From: Clostridium sp. CAG:524
Lineage (GTDB): Bacteria; Bacillota_I; Bacilli_A; RF39; UBA660
Direction of reading: 5' to 3'
NCBI GenBank assembly: GCA_000434555.1
Contig: FR880100.1
Location: 1 to 7,913 of the forward strand
Length of the DNA: 7,913 nt
Shown here: positions 1 to 6,608 of the stretch, one piece after another
How positions within the stretch are numbered: the first letter of the stretch is position 1
How the letters are laid out: every line of letters begins with the position of its first letter
Notes under the pieces: model-generated
What the model saw: only the letters and a program-made list of their open reading frames with translations
The model's database searches: none
What the model was told of the DNA's origin: nothing
Made by a program: the position numbers and the translations under genes

Positions 1-784
1 GATCAGCATGTTCATCTCCTATAATTGGTATTAATTTATTAACAATTGGAAGTATAACATTTTTACCTATTAAATCATTATATCTTTCATCTTCTGGATT
101 TACTGCGACAGCTGTATCACCAAATAATGTTTCTGGTCTAGTTGTTGCTACATCTAAATATCTATCGCTTCCTTCAATAAAATATTTTAAATGATAGAAT
201 GCTCCTTCGTCTTCTTCATAAATAACTTCTTCATTAGAAAGTGCTGTTTTAGCAACAGGATCCCAGTTTATAATCTTTTCTCCTCTATAGATAAGTCCTT
301 CATTATATAATTTAATAAATACTGTATTTACTGCATTATTAAGTCCTTCATCTAATGTGAATCTTTCTCTTGTATAATCTACACATAGTCCCATCGTTTT
401 CCATTGATTATGAATATTATCTCTATGTTCATCAGTCCATTTCCAACATTCTTTTAAGAATCCTTCTCTTCCAAGTTCATATTTATTGATACCTTGTTCT
501 TTTAATCTATTAACAACTTTTGCTTCAGTTGCAATAGCGGCATGATCCATACCAGGAAGCCACAAAGTATCAAATCCTTTCATTTTTTTATATCTAATAA
601 TTGCATCTTGCAAACTTGTATTAAGTGCATGTCCTAAATGAAGATTACCTGTAACATTAGGTGGTGGTATAACTATTGTAAATGGTTCCTTACTTTTATC
701 ACCTGCTTCAAATAAATGACTCTTCATCCATGCATCATATTTACCATTTTCTACTTCTTTATGGTTATATTTTTTTTCTAACAT
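1..784 (-). CDS. valS: Valyl-tRNA synthetase, N-terminal part (gene runs off the window)
   Basis: Cytoplasmic class I aminoacyl-tRNA synthetase that charges tRNA-Val with valine and hydrolyses mischarged Thr-tRNA-Val. The 261 codons visible carry the ValS-type sequence PPPNVTG at residues 40-46, the ATP-binding HIGH motif as HLGH at 49-52, the WLPGMDHA block at 75-82 and the start of the CP1 editing domain at TTRPET (214-219), followed by GDTAVAVNP. The KMSKS loop, anticodon-binding domain and C-terminal coiled coil would lie beyond base 1. The ATG at 784 is chosen because AAAAGGAG (800-793) precedes it by 8 bases. That ribosome binding site lies inside the last codons of the HD-domain gene, whose stop is only 3 bases upstream, so the two are translated from one mRNA. 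The shared valine T-box leader at 1538-1750 fits the identification. The truncation is only the window edge. Confidence 0.97.
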   Translation of the reverse strand, partial: MLEKKYNHKEVENGKYDAWMKSHLFEAGDKSKEPFTIVIPPPNVTGNLHLGHALNTSLQDAIIRYKKMKGFDTLWLPGMDHAAIATEAKVVNRLKEQGINKYELGREGFLKECWKWTDEHRDNIHNQWKTMGLCVDYTRERFTLDEGLNNAVNTVFIKLYNEGLIYRGEKIINWDPVAKTALSNEEVIYEEDEGAFYHLKYFIEGSDRYLDVATTRPETLFGDTAVAVNPEDERYNDLIGKNVILPIVNKLIPIIGDEHAD

Positions 785-787
785 AAT

Positions 788-1525
788 CTATTCTCCTTTT
801 AAATATTTCTTTACCTCATCAAAATAAGGCTTAAACTTATCTTTATTTTTAATATGTTCAAACATCTTATCATAGTAACCTTTTTCTAATATAGTTTGTT
901 TACTATAATCATAGTTTAAATCAAATGCAAATGCTAAAAAGACAAGTATCTTATCATTAACTGTTTTAACATATTCATTTTTGACTAATTTATGTTTCTT
1001 AAATTCTATTATTACTTCACTTGATAATTCACTATCATCTTCATTTAATTCTAATATTCTAGGATTAGAGAATGCATATAATATATCTAATTTATCAGCA
1101 TCTCTTATTATTTTAGAATGTAATGTTTCTTTTACTGATAAGTCACTATCTATACTATATTTATTATGATTAAGTATTGCTTTCTTTACAATATCATAGT
1201 CCTCAGTACCTAATTTATAATTCTTTATATCTCCATCATCAAATAATAATTTACATCCAAGAACAGCATGATCAATAGATTCATTATCATTAAATGTCTT
1301 ATATTGTTTCCATTGTTCAAATCTACCATAATCATGTAATAGTCCAATTAAACATGCTAAATAGTTATCATCTTCATCTAAATTTAATGTATATGATATT
1401 TCATCACATTCATGCATGACTCGATAACTATGTTTATATTTATATTCTATCATTTTATCTTCTAAATCAAATGACATAACATACTTATCAAATTCATCTA
1501 AATTATCATTCATTTCATTTTTCAT
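788..1525 (-). CDS. HD-domain metal-dependent phosphohydrolase
   Basis: A 245-residue soluble protein with the residues of an HD-superfamily phosphohydrolase: H32 (KHSYRV), the H64-D65 pair in LLHDYGRFEQ, H86 (IDHAVLG), H120 (NHNKY) and D142 in RDADKLD. This pattern binds one or two divalent metals and hydrolyses phosphate esters. The GRFEQ variant is common in uncharacterised HD proteins of Firmicutes, and the substrate (nucleotide, cyclic or alarmone-like) cannot be read from sequence. There is no signal peptide, membrane segment or fused RelA/SpoT synthetase, TGS or GGDEF domain. The ATG at 1525 follows GGAGG (1537-1533) with 7 bases between. It is the first gene after the T-box leader and lies 3 bases before valS, so it should rise when charged tRNA-Val is scarce. 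A housekeeping or repair role linked to amino acid starvation is possible but unproven. Confidence 0.9.
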   Translation of the reverse strand: MKNEMNDNLDEFDKYVMSFDLEDKMIEYKYKHSYRVMHECDEISYTLNLDEDDNYLACLIGLLHDYGRFEQWKQYKTFNDNESIDHAVLGCKLLFDDGDIKNYKLGTEDYDIVKKAILNHNKYSIDSDLSVKETLHSKIIRDADKLDILYAFSNPRILELNEDDSELSSEVIIEFKKHKLVKNEYVKTVNDKILVFLAFAFDLNYDYSKQTILEKGYYDKMFEHIKNKDKFKPYFDEVKKYLKGE

Positions 1526-1537
1526 AACTTTTCCTCC

Positions 1538-1579
1538 AAAAGAAAAGATGATACCAAAGGACGATTAAATCGTGGTACC
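1538..1579 (-). terminator. T-box intrinsic terminator (alternative to the antiterminator)
   Basis: GGUACC (1579-1574) plus ACGAU (1573-1569) pairs with AUCGU (1565-1561) and, beyond a CCUUU bulge, with GGUAUC (1555-1550). The U-rich run UUUUCUUUU follows at 1546-1538. The outer helix buries the tRNA-binding bulge of the antiterminator, and AAGG:CCUU of the antiterminator cannot coexist with it. The two states are therefore mutually exclusive, as expected for attenuation at the level of transcription. It ends directly before the ribosome binding site of the HD gene. Confidence 0.88.
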
Positions 1580-1750
1580 ACCTTATTTACTTCTTATATT
1601 TTTAACGCATAATTACGTAATTTCTTACTAAACTCAGAAATTAAACTCACAAGCTACCTTCATATATATTCCTTAAGAAAAGCTTTCAGCTAATAACTTT
1701 TCATCTCTAATAAGTAGTATATATTACTCCTCTTGGTCTTTGTTTTTATG
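1538..1750 (-). promoter_or_regulatory. T-box riboswitch, valine specifier (GUA), controlling the HD gene and valS
   Basis: The leader RNA from about 1750 to 1538 has the parts of a transcriptional T-box. Near its 5' end is an AGAGGAGUA segment (K-turn and specifier-loop 5' side). The distal arm of stem I has AGAGA and GCUGAAAGC loop elements. The specifier side reads GAAG-GUA-GC; aligned by eye with the B. subtilis glyQS leader (GAAA-GGC-A), the specifier triplet is GUA at 1657-1655, a valine codon, followed by the usual purine. Two small hairpins follow (1619-1642 and 1605-1618). The antiterminator has AAGG (1584-1581) paired with CCUU (1560-1557), the 7-base bulge UGGUACC (1580-1574), and ACGAU paired with AUCGU. 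UGGU can pair with an ACCA tRNA end, so discriminator A, as in tRNA-Val. Uncharged tRNA-Val would stabilise the antiterminator and allow expression of the HD gene and valS. Confidence 0.93.
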
Positions 1751-1756
1751 ATTTAG

Positions 1757-1785
1757 ATTATACAACTTAAACTTTAAACTGTCAA
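1757..1785 (-). promoter_or_regulatory. Consensus sigma-A-type promoter of the T-box/HD/valS unit
   Basis: TTGACA (1785-1780) and TATAAT (1762-1757) are both perfect consensus hexamers and are separated by exactly 17 bases. Transcription should begin near 1750, about 35 bases before the first base-paired part of the T-box. The -35 box begins 14 bases after the stop codon of the upstream 153-codon gene. A strong constitutive promoter fits a unit regulated afterwards by the leader RNA. Confidence 0.93.
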
Positions 1786-1798
1786 TTACATTTATAAA

Positions 1799-2260
1799 TT
1801 ATTCATTGTAATCTTTATTTGATAATCTAAGTACACTATTATTACCATTTACTTTTTCTTGTAATTCTTCTTGTCTTTGATAAAATTCATTTCTAACTCT
1901 TGCTATTTCAACTGGAGTAGATAAATTATATCTTTTTATTAATAGTTTGCCATTTTCTTTATGACATTCACTTTTCATAGTTTCATAATCAGCACTTATA
2001 AAACTTACTACTTGTGGCTCTTCAAATATGACATTATCTACATCTACAAAAGTATCATCTTGTTCTTTTTTCATAAATATAACATCATATTCTTCATGTA
2101 TTTTACCATCATAATCATATTTAACTGTATGCTTTGTTATATAACAAGGCATTACTACAAAACAATCTGTATCAATTATAGGTAGTCCACACATATCATG
2201 TCCTGTATATTTTTTTATTTCATATAAAGCATACGCTGTTGGATAATTTATTTCGTCCAT
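1799..2260 (-). CDS. Unrecognised 153-residue protein, last gene of the rimP-nusA-infB operon
   Basis: I do not recognise this family. It is a soluble-looking acidic protein with no signal peptide or membrane helix. There are four cysteines (24, 33, 39, 99) without a regular metal-binding spacing. Alternating hydrophobic segments in residues 30-90 (DCFVVMPCYI, YDVIFM, PQVVSFI) suggest a beta-rich core. A charged helical stretch at about 118-138 (EIARVRNEFYQRQEELQEKV) is followed by a short polar tail. The ATG at 2260 follows an unusual ribosome binding site, AGGGGG (2274-2269), with 8 bases between. It lies 25 bases after rbfA and is probably co-transcribed with it. In Bacillus the genes after rbfA are usually truB and ribF; here this gene takes the place. 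It looks like a real, lineage-restricted gene, with no function assignable. Confidence 0.75.
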   Translation of the reverse strand: MDEINYPTAYALYEIKKYTGHDMCGLPIIDTDCFVVMPCYITKHTVKYDYDGKIHEEYDVIFMKKEQDDTFVDVDNVIFEEPQVVSFISADYETMKSECHKENGKLLIKRYNLSTPVEIARVRNEFYQRQEELQEKVNGNNSVLRLSNKDYNE

Positions 2261-2285
2261 TATTATTTCCCCCTGTCTTTATAAA

Positions 2286-2621
2286 TTAGTCTTCTTTATG
2301 AAGTTCTTCAATTATTTTTTCTATTTTTTGTCCATATTCGATAGATTCATCAAATATAAATTTTAATTCAGGTGTATGTCTTATTTGTAATCTTTCAGCA
2401 AGCAAACTTCTAAAGAATCCACTTGCATTGTTTAAATCTTTTTCTACTTTTACTCTAACATCAGTGGTAGTAAAGTATACTTTAGCAAAACTTAAATCAT
2501 TTGTTACTTCACATGCAGTTATTGTTACATGTTTAAAGTCTTCATCTTTAGCATCAAGAAGTAATATATTTCCAAGTTCTTTTTGCATGTCAGAAGCTAC
2601 TCTTTCACCTTTTAAACTCAT
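2286..2621 (-). CDS. rbfA: Ribosome-binding factor A
   Basis: A 30S subunit maturation factor that binds near the 5' end of 16S rRNA and helps late assembly, notably in the cold. Its 111 residues match the usual family length and form a type II KH-like fold. Visible family signatures are the RVASDMQKELGNIL N-terminus, the VTNDLSFAKVYF strand region, and the C-terminal RLQIRHTPELKFIFDES-EYG block (about residues 77-97). The start ATG at 2621 overlaps the infB stop as ATGA, so translation is coupled; a purine-rich AAGGGAAG lies 10 bases before it, inside infB. It belongs with rimP, nusA and infB in a ribosome-biogenesis and initiation operon. Confidence 0.96.
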   Translation of the reverse strand: MSLKGERVASDMQKELGNILLLDAKDEDFKHVTITACEVTNDLSFAKVYFTTTDVRVKVEKDLNNASGFFRSLLAERLQIRHTPELKFIFDESIEYGQKIEKIIEELHKED

Positions 2622-4735
2622 ACTCTTTTCACTTCCCTTACTTCATATGCTTCAATAATATCTCTTTCTTTAATGTCTGGGAATGATTCAATAGTCATAC
2701 CACAATCATATCCAGCTTTAACTTCTTTAGCTTGGTCTTTCTCTCTTTGAAGTGTTGCAATTTTTGATGTTGTTACTACTATACCATCTCTAATTACTCT
2801 ACATGGTGTTCCAACTTTAACAATTCCACTTGTTACATGAGATCCTGCGATATTACCAACTTTAGAAAAATGGAATATTTGTCTTACTTCTGCTTCACCA
2901 ATAACTACTTCTTCATATTCTGGATCAAGCATACCTTTCATAGCACTTTCTATTTCTTCTACAAGTTTATAAATAATATTATAAAGTCTTATATCAATGC
3001 CATAACTTTTAGCAGTTTCTTTTGTTTGTTTACTTGGACTTACATTAAATCCAATGATAATCGCATTAGATGCGTTTGCTAAAACTACATCACTTTCAGT
3101 TATAGTTCCAACTCCACTTCTAATAACATTTATCTTAACACCTTCTACATTAATTTTTAATAATGCATTTTTAACTGCTTCTTCGCTACCTTTAACATCT
3201 GTCTTTAATATAATATTTATTTCTTTTCTACCTTCTTTAATAGAATCAAATAATTCTTCAAGACTTAATGCTTTTTTAGCAAATTTCTTACTTTTTTCAT
3301 GTTCTTTTCTCTTCATGGCTACACTTCTTGCTTCTTTTTCACTTTCAAATGCCATGAATTTATCACCTGCAACAGGTACATCATCAAGTCCAGTTACTTC
3401 TACTGGTTTAGATGGTTCTGCTGATATTATTTCACGTCCTGTATCATCTTTAAGCGTTCTTACTTTTCCATAGTTTGTTCCAACTACGATAGGGTCTCCA
3501 AGTCTTAATGTACCATTTTGTATTAATAATGTTACAACTGGTCCTATATTCTTATCAAGTCTTGCTTCTATTACTGAACCACTAGCATATCTATTAGGAT
3601 TTGCTTTTAAATCTAACATTTCACTTAATGCATTAATGTTATCTAACAGTAAGTCAACACCTTCTCCAGTTTGAGCACTTATACGGCAGAATATAGTGTC
3701 TCCTCCCCATTCTTCTGGAGTAAGACCTACTTCACTTAATTCACTCATTATTTTATCAACATTAATATTTGGCTTATCAATCTTGTTAACAGCAACAATA
3801 ATAGGTACTCCTGCTGCTTTAGCATGATCTATTGCTTCTCTTGTTTGAGGCATAACTCCATCATCTGCTGCTACTATAATAATAACAATATCAGTTACAG
3901 CTGCACCTCTTGCTCTCATTTCTGTAAATGCTGCATGACCTGGTGTATCAATAAATGTAATCTTTTTACCATTCTTAGTTACTTGATATGCACCTATTGC
4001 TTGAGTGATACCACCTGCTTCACCAGCCGCAACATGAGAATTACGAATATAATCTAATAATGTAGTTTTTCCATGATCAACATGTCCCATAATTGTTACA
4101 ACTGCTGGTCTTTCTACTAAATCACTTTCATTATCTTTAATTACATATTCTTCAAAATTAGTTATATCAGTTGTTTCTTCTTTAACAAGTTCTTTATTAT
4201 AATCAAGAACTAATACTTCTGCATCTTCAAATGAAATTGCTTGATTTGAAGAAATCATAAGTCCCATACCAATTAATTTTTTAACAACATCTGTAACTGG
4301 AACTTTAAGTTCATTTGCAAGATCAGATACACTCATACCTTCTTTATATAAAACAACATTACTTTCTACTTCTTCTTTATTACTTTGAAGTTTTTGTTTG
4401 TTTTTATAAATATTCTTTTTCTTAAGTGATAAATCTTCTTGATTTTGTTTATTATCTTTCTTCTTGAATTTTTCTTTTACCTTAACTTGTTCATCTAATT
4501 CAATATTGTATGCAAGTGCTGCTTCTTCTGCTCTATCTTCTAGTTCAAATTTATCAGCAAGTTCCTCTGTTAAATTATTTTCTTCTACTTTTGATAATTC
4601 ATTATCAAGCATAATTATTGCTTCATCATCTAATATATCACTCTTGCTTTTGTAGTTATATCCCATCTTCTTTAGTGAATCTATAACTTCTTCACATGTT
4701 ACACCTAATTCTAAAGCATAATCTTCTATACTCAT
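2618..4735 (-). CDS. infB: Translation initiation factor IF-2
   Basis: GTPase that brings fMet-tRNA to the 30S subunit and promotes subunit joining. Its 705 residues are in the normal range for Firmicutes. There are two IF2_N modules, at about residues 1-48 and 130-180, joined by a lysine/glutamine-rich low-complexity linker. The G domain has G1 GHVDHGKT (217-224), G2 with T244 in GGIT, G3 DTPGH (263-267), G4 NKID (317-320) and G5 SAQ (353-355). Then follow domain II (about 383-470), domain III (about 500-600) and the fMet-tRNA-binding C-terminal domain (about 610-705). The ATG at 4735 follows AGGAGG (4747-4742) at 6 bases. It begins 21 bases after ylxR, with no room for a ylxQ gene between them, and its TGA stop overlaps the rbfA start. 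Confidence 0.98.
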   Translation of the reverse strand: MSIEDYALELGVTCEEVIDSLKKMGYNYKSKSDILDDEAIIMLDNELSKVEENNLTEELADKFELEDRAEEAALAYNIELDEQVKVKEKFKKKDNKQNQEDLSLKKKNIYKNKQKLQSNKEEVESNVVLYKEGMSVSDLANELKVPVTDVVKKLIGMGLMISSNQAISFEDAEVLVLDYNKELVKEETTDITNFEEYVIKDNESDLVERPAVVTIMGHVDHGKTTLLDYIRNSHVAAGEAGGITQAIGAYQVTKNGKKITFIDTPGHAAFTEMRARGAAVTDIVIIIVAADDGVMPQTREAIDHAKAAGVPIIVAVNKIDKPNINVDKIMSELSEVGLTPEEWGGDTIFCRISAQTGEGVDLLLDNINALSEMLDLKANPNRYASGSVIEARLDKNIGPVVTLLIQNGTLRLGDPIVVGTNYGKVRTLKDDTGREIISAEPSKPVEVTGLDDVPVAGDKFMAFESEKEARSVAMKRKEHEKSKKFAKKALSLEELFDSIKEGRKEINIILKTDVKGSEEAVKNALLKINVEGVKINVIRSGVGTITESDVVLANASNAIIIGFNVSPSKQTKETAKSYGIDIRLYNIIYKLVEEIESAMKGMLDPEYEEVVIGEAEVRQIFHFSKVGNIAGSHVTSGIVKVGTPCRVIRDGIVVTTSKIATLQREKDQAKEVKAGYDCGMTIESFPDIKERDIIEAYEVREVKRV

Positions 4736-4756
4736 AAAATCCCTCCTTTTTCTATT

Positions 4757-5014
4757 TTATATTTTAGTTAATAATTCATCATATATTTCATCTTTAATTG
4801 TTACTTCTAAATGACGTTCTAGTATTTTAGACTTACGTGCTTTTTCAATAGTTTCTCTGTCTTTTTTAATATAAGCACCTCTACCATTTGCTTTACCAGT
4901 TTCATCTACAAATACATTTCCTTCATTATCACGAACAACTCTTAATAATTCTTTCTTTTCTAATTTTTCATGTGTCACTACACATGTTCTCATAGGTACT
5001 TTTCTTACTTTCAT
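4757..5014 (-). CDS. rnpM: YlxR/RnpM family RNA-binding protein (DUF448)
   Basis: Small basic RNA-binding protein of 85 residues, normal for the family. Members have been described as RNase P modulators (RnpM, formerly YlxR) and, in some species, as regulators of gene expression. Diagnostic segments are the N-terminal VPMRTCVVTHEKLEK (about 6-20), the LLRVVRDNEGNVFVDETGK strand pair and the GRGAYI motif (44-49). The C-terminal part is a charged helix. The ribosome binding site GGAG (5024-5021) directly follows the nusA TAA stop and gives a 6-base spacing, so translation probably re-initiates after nusA. The position between nusA and infB is the conserved one in Firmicutes. Confidence 0.94.
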   Translation of the reverse strand: MKVRKVPMRTCVVTHEKLEKKELLRVVRDNEGNVFVDETGKANGRGAYIKKDRETIEKARKSKILERHLEVTIKDEIYDELLTKI

Positions 5015-5024
5015 TTTATTCTCC

Positions 5025-6164
5025 TTATGAGTTAATTTGTTTATTTATATCAGCAAGTGTTTTAATATTAATTGTATATTTAGTAAGTTTACTAGCAAGT
5101 TTAATATTAATACCTTTCTTACCTATTGCTAAACTTAAGTTTTCATCATCAGCAATAACTAATGCTTCTTTTTTCTTTTCATCAGTTATACTTACATTTA
5201 AGTTTTTAGCAGGACTTAATGCATTAGCAATGAATTCTTCTGGGTCAGTGCTATATGCGATTAAATCTACTTTTTCTCCTCCAAGTTCATTAATTATATT
5301 AGCAATTCTTCTTCCTTTTTCACCAATACAACTTCCAATTGGATCTACTTTTGGATTAGTTGATGCTACTGCTACTTTAGATCTAACACCTGCTTCACGA
5401 GCAACTCCCCTAAGTTCAAGAGTTCCATCACTAAATTCAGGTATTTCATGTTCAAATAATCTTTTAACAAATCCATAATTCTTTCTTGATACTAAAATTA
5501 ATGGTCCTTTAGTAGTAGTTTCTATCTTAGTAATATATACTTTAATAGAGTCTCCCATGGTTAATTTTTCACCTGGTATTAATTCAGTTTTAGGAAGTAT
5601 TCCACGTGCTTTACCTAAATCAACATAGTAATTTCTAGCATCTTCCATCGCAAGGAATCCTATCATAAGTTCATCTTGTTTATCTTCAAATTCACTCATG
5701 ATTTTTTCACGTTCTGCTTCTCTTATCTTTTGAAGTACAACTTGTTTTGCTACTGAAATAGCAACTCTACCAAAATCTTTAGGAGTAACCTCTTCTAATA
5801 TTTCATCTCCAACTTGATAATCACTATTTATTTCTTTAGCATCACTTATTGTCATTTCATTTAGATAATCATGTTTTACTTTAACTTCTCCAGTTTCAGG
5901 ATCAATATCATCGTCATCATCTTTATAATCTTCAACTATTGTTGTAACTTTAAATACTTTTATTTCTCCTGTGTTTCTATCAATTAATACTCTTGATGTA
6001 TAATCTGCTTTTTCATTCTTTTTAAATGCTGTTGAAAGTGCTGTTTGCATTGCTTCTATAACAACATCTTCATCAATGCCTTTTTCTTTAACGATATAGT
6101 CTAATGCTTTTTTAAATTCTTTTGCCTTAGCAACATTTTCATCTTCTACTTTAGTTTTCTTCAT
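5025..6164 (-). CDS. nusA: Transcription termination/antitermination protein NusA
   Basis: Binds RNA polymerase and nascent RNA, prolongs pauses and strengthens intrinsic termination. Counted from the GTG at 6173, the order is the polymerase-binding N-terminal domain (about 15-155, with a poly-Asp stretch near 85-90), S1 (about 165-228), KH1 (DPIGSCIGEKGRRI near 277-290) and KH2 (LSLAIGKKGINIKLA near 346-360). There are no C-terminal acidic repeats, as usual in Firmicutes. Two starts are in frame: GTG at 6173, only 3 bases after AGGAG (6181-6177), and ATG at 6164, 12 bases after it. I chose the ATG (379 aa) because 3 bases is too short for normal initiation, but the choice is not certain. The gene overlaps the rimP end by 14 bases. 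Its product may regulate its own operon through the hairpin at 6435-6460. Confidence 0.96.
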   Translation of the reverse strand: MKKTKVEDENVAKAKEFKKALDYIVKEKGIDEDVVIEAMQTALSTAFKKNEKADYTSRVLIDRNTGEIKVFKVTTIVEDYKDDDDDIDPETGEVKVKHDYLNEMTISDAKEINSDYQVGDEILEEVTPKDFGRVAISVAKQVVLQKIREAEREKIMSEFEDKQDELMIGFLAMEDARNYYVDLGKARGILPKTELIPGEKLTMGDSIKVYITKIETTTKGPLILVSRKNYGFVKRLFEHEIPEFSDGTLELRGVAREAGVRSKVAVASTNPKVDPIGSCIGEKGRRIANIINELGGEKVDLIAYSTDPEEFIANALSPAKNLNVSITDEKKKEALVIADDENLSLAIGKKGINIKLASKLTKYTINIKTLADINKQINS

Positions 6165-6411
6165 CTTCTTCACTCACTCCTTTGCTTCCTACATCTAAAA
6201 CATATTCTTCTAAATCTAAATCTAATGAATCAATTATTGGGTCAACTATATGTGTTGCTTTAACACATAAATCCATATCTACTCCAGATTCACTATCTAT
6301 AGTTACAAATAATGTTTTTTCTCCTTCATCTTCCCCTAGATAAACATCTAACAATTTTATGTTTTCTTTCTCTAGTGGTTCAGTTATTGCATCTTTGATT
6401 TTATCTATCAC
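6151..6411 (-). CDS. rimP: RimP-like ribosome maturation factor, one-domain short form
   Basis: RimP acts in early assembly of the 30S subunit. This protein has the N-terminal RimP domain: the ITEPLEKENIKLLDVYLG opening, the TLFVTIDSESGVDMDLC strand-turn, then a helix with IVDPIID and the YVLDVGSKGV ending that corresponds to the EVSSPG motif. It then stops after an acidic tail. At 86 residues it is far shorter than the usual ~150, and the C-terminal SH3-like domain is missing; nusA begins immediately, so there is no room for it in another frame. The start chosen is GTG at 6411, 7 bases after AGGAGG (6424-6419). The longer in-frame GTG at 6456 lies inside the leader hairpin and would make the ribosome binding site coding. 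Position before nusA supports the name. Confidence 0.85.
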   Translation of the reverse strand: MIDKIKDAITEPLEKENIKLLDVYLGEDEGEKTLFVTIDSESGVDMDLCVKATHIVDPIIDSLDLDLEEYVLDVGSKGVSEEDEEN

Positions 6412-6418
6412 ACAAATG

Positions 6419-6426
6419 CCTCCTTT
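6419..6426 (-). promoter_or_regulatory. rimP ribosome binding site that decides the start codon
   Basis: AAAGGAGG, an almost complete match to the anti-Shine-Dalgarno sequence, lies 7 bases before the GTG at 6411 and 8 bases after the base of the leader hairpin. It excludes the upstream GTG at 6456, which has no such site and would sit only about 10 bases from the predicted transcript start. Confidence 0.85.
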
Positions 6427-6434
6427 CGTAATTA

Positions 6435-6460
6435 AAGAGTGGACTGTTATGCCCACTCTT
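6435..6460 (-). promoter_or_regulatory. Leader hairpin of the rimP-nusA operon, possible NusA-responsive attenuator
   Basis: AAGAGUGGGC (6460-6451) pairs with GUCCACUCUU (6444-6435) over 10 bp with one G-U, and the loop is AUAACA. It is GC-rich for this genome. The 3' side continues UUUAAUUACG, a short, broken U run, so it would be a weak terminator alone. Weak hairpins of this kind are the class that NusA assists, and NusA-dependent leader termination of the orthologous nusA operon has been described in Bacillus subtilis. Autoregulation here is therefore a reasonable inference. It could instead simply protect the 5' end of the mRNA or hold the ribosome binding site open. Confidence 0.65.
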
Positions 6461-6473
6461 CGTTGTCAAATGT

Positions 6474-6502
6474 ATTATATCATATTAAATTATATGTTAC
6501 AA
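6474..6502 (-). promoter_or_regulatory. Promoter of the rimP-nusA-ylxR-infB-rbfA operon
   Basis: TATAAT (6479-6474) is preceded by TGA, forming an extended -10 element. Seventeen bases upstream is TTGTAA (6502-6497), a 4/6 match to the -35 consensus. The transcript should start near 6467, only a few bases before the leader hairpin, so the 5' UTR is about 55 bases. Confidence 0.8.
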
Positions 6503-6574
6503 GAAAAACTTTACCATAAATAAACACTAAATCATAATATTTCTATTTTGATATTCTTCACAATCTAAACAATT

Positions 6575-6608
6575 AAAAAATTTTGAATCCACATAAATTC
6601 AAAATTTT
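6575..6608 (-). terminator. Intrinsic terminator after the pilin-like gene
   Basis: A perfect 12-bp stem: AAAATTTTGAAT and its complement at 6577-6588 and 6597-6608, with an 8-base loop. On the minus strand it has an A run before and a six-T run at its end (6580-6575). The stem is AT-rich, in line with the genome. It separates the pilin-like transcript from the rimP promoter about 75 bases further on. The symmetric A/T flanks could also let it work for plus-strand transcripts, but no plus-strand gene is seen. Confidence 0.8.

Noticed and set aside
1655..1660. Alternative T-box specifier readings such as GGU (Gly) or GAA (Glu)
   Set aside because: Alignment with the known glyQS leader places GUA in the specifier position with the expected following purine, and valS lies downstream.
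3054..3473. 139-codon plus-strand frame inside infB
   Set aside because: Antisense shadow of a strongly conserved GTPase gene, with no ribosome binding site or recognisable domain; the other plus-strand frames in the window are rejected for the same reason.
2286..4735. Mycoplasma-type genetic code (TGA as Trp)
   Set aside because: Conserved tryptophans in valS and infB are TGG, frames are uninterrupted with TGA as stop, and infB ends at a TGA that overlaps the rbfA start in the usual ATGA way.
6151..6456. Longer RimP start at the GTG at 6456
   Set aside because: It sits within the 5' arm of the leader hairpin about 10 bases from the predicted transcript start, and it would translate through the strong AAAGGAGG site that serves the GTG at 6411.
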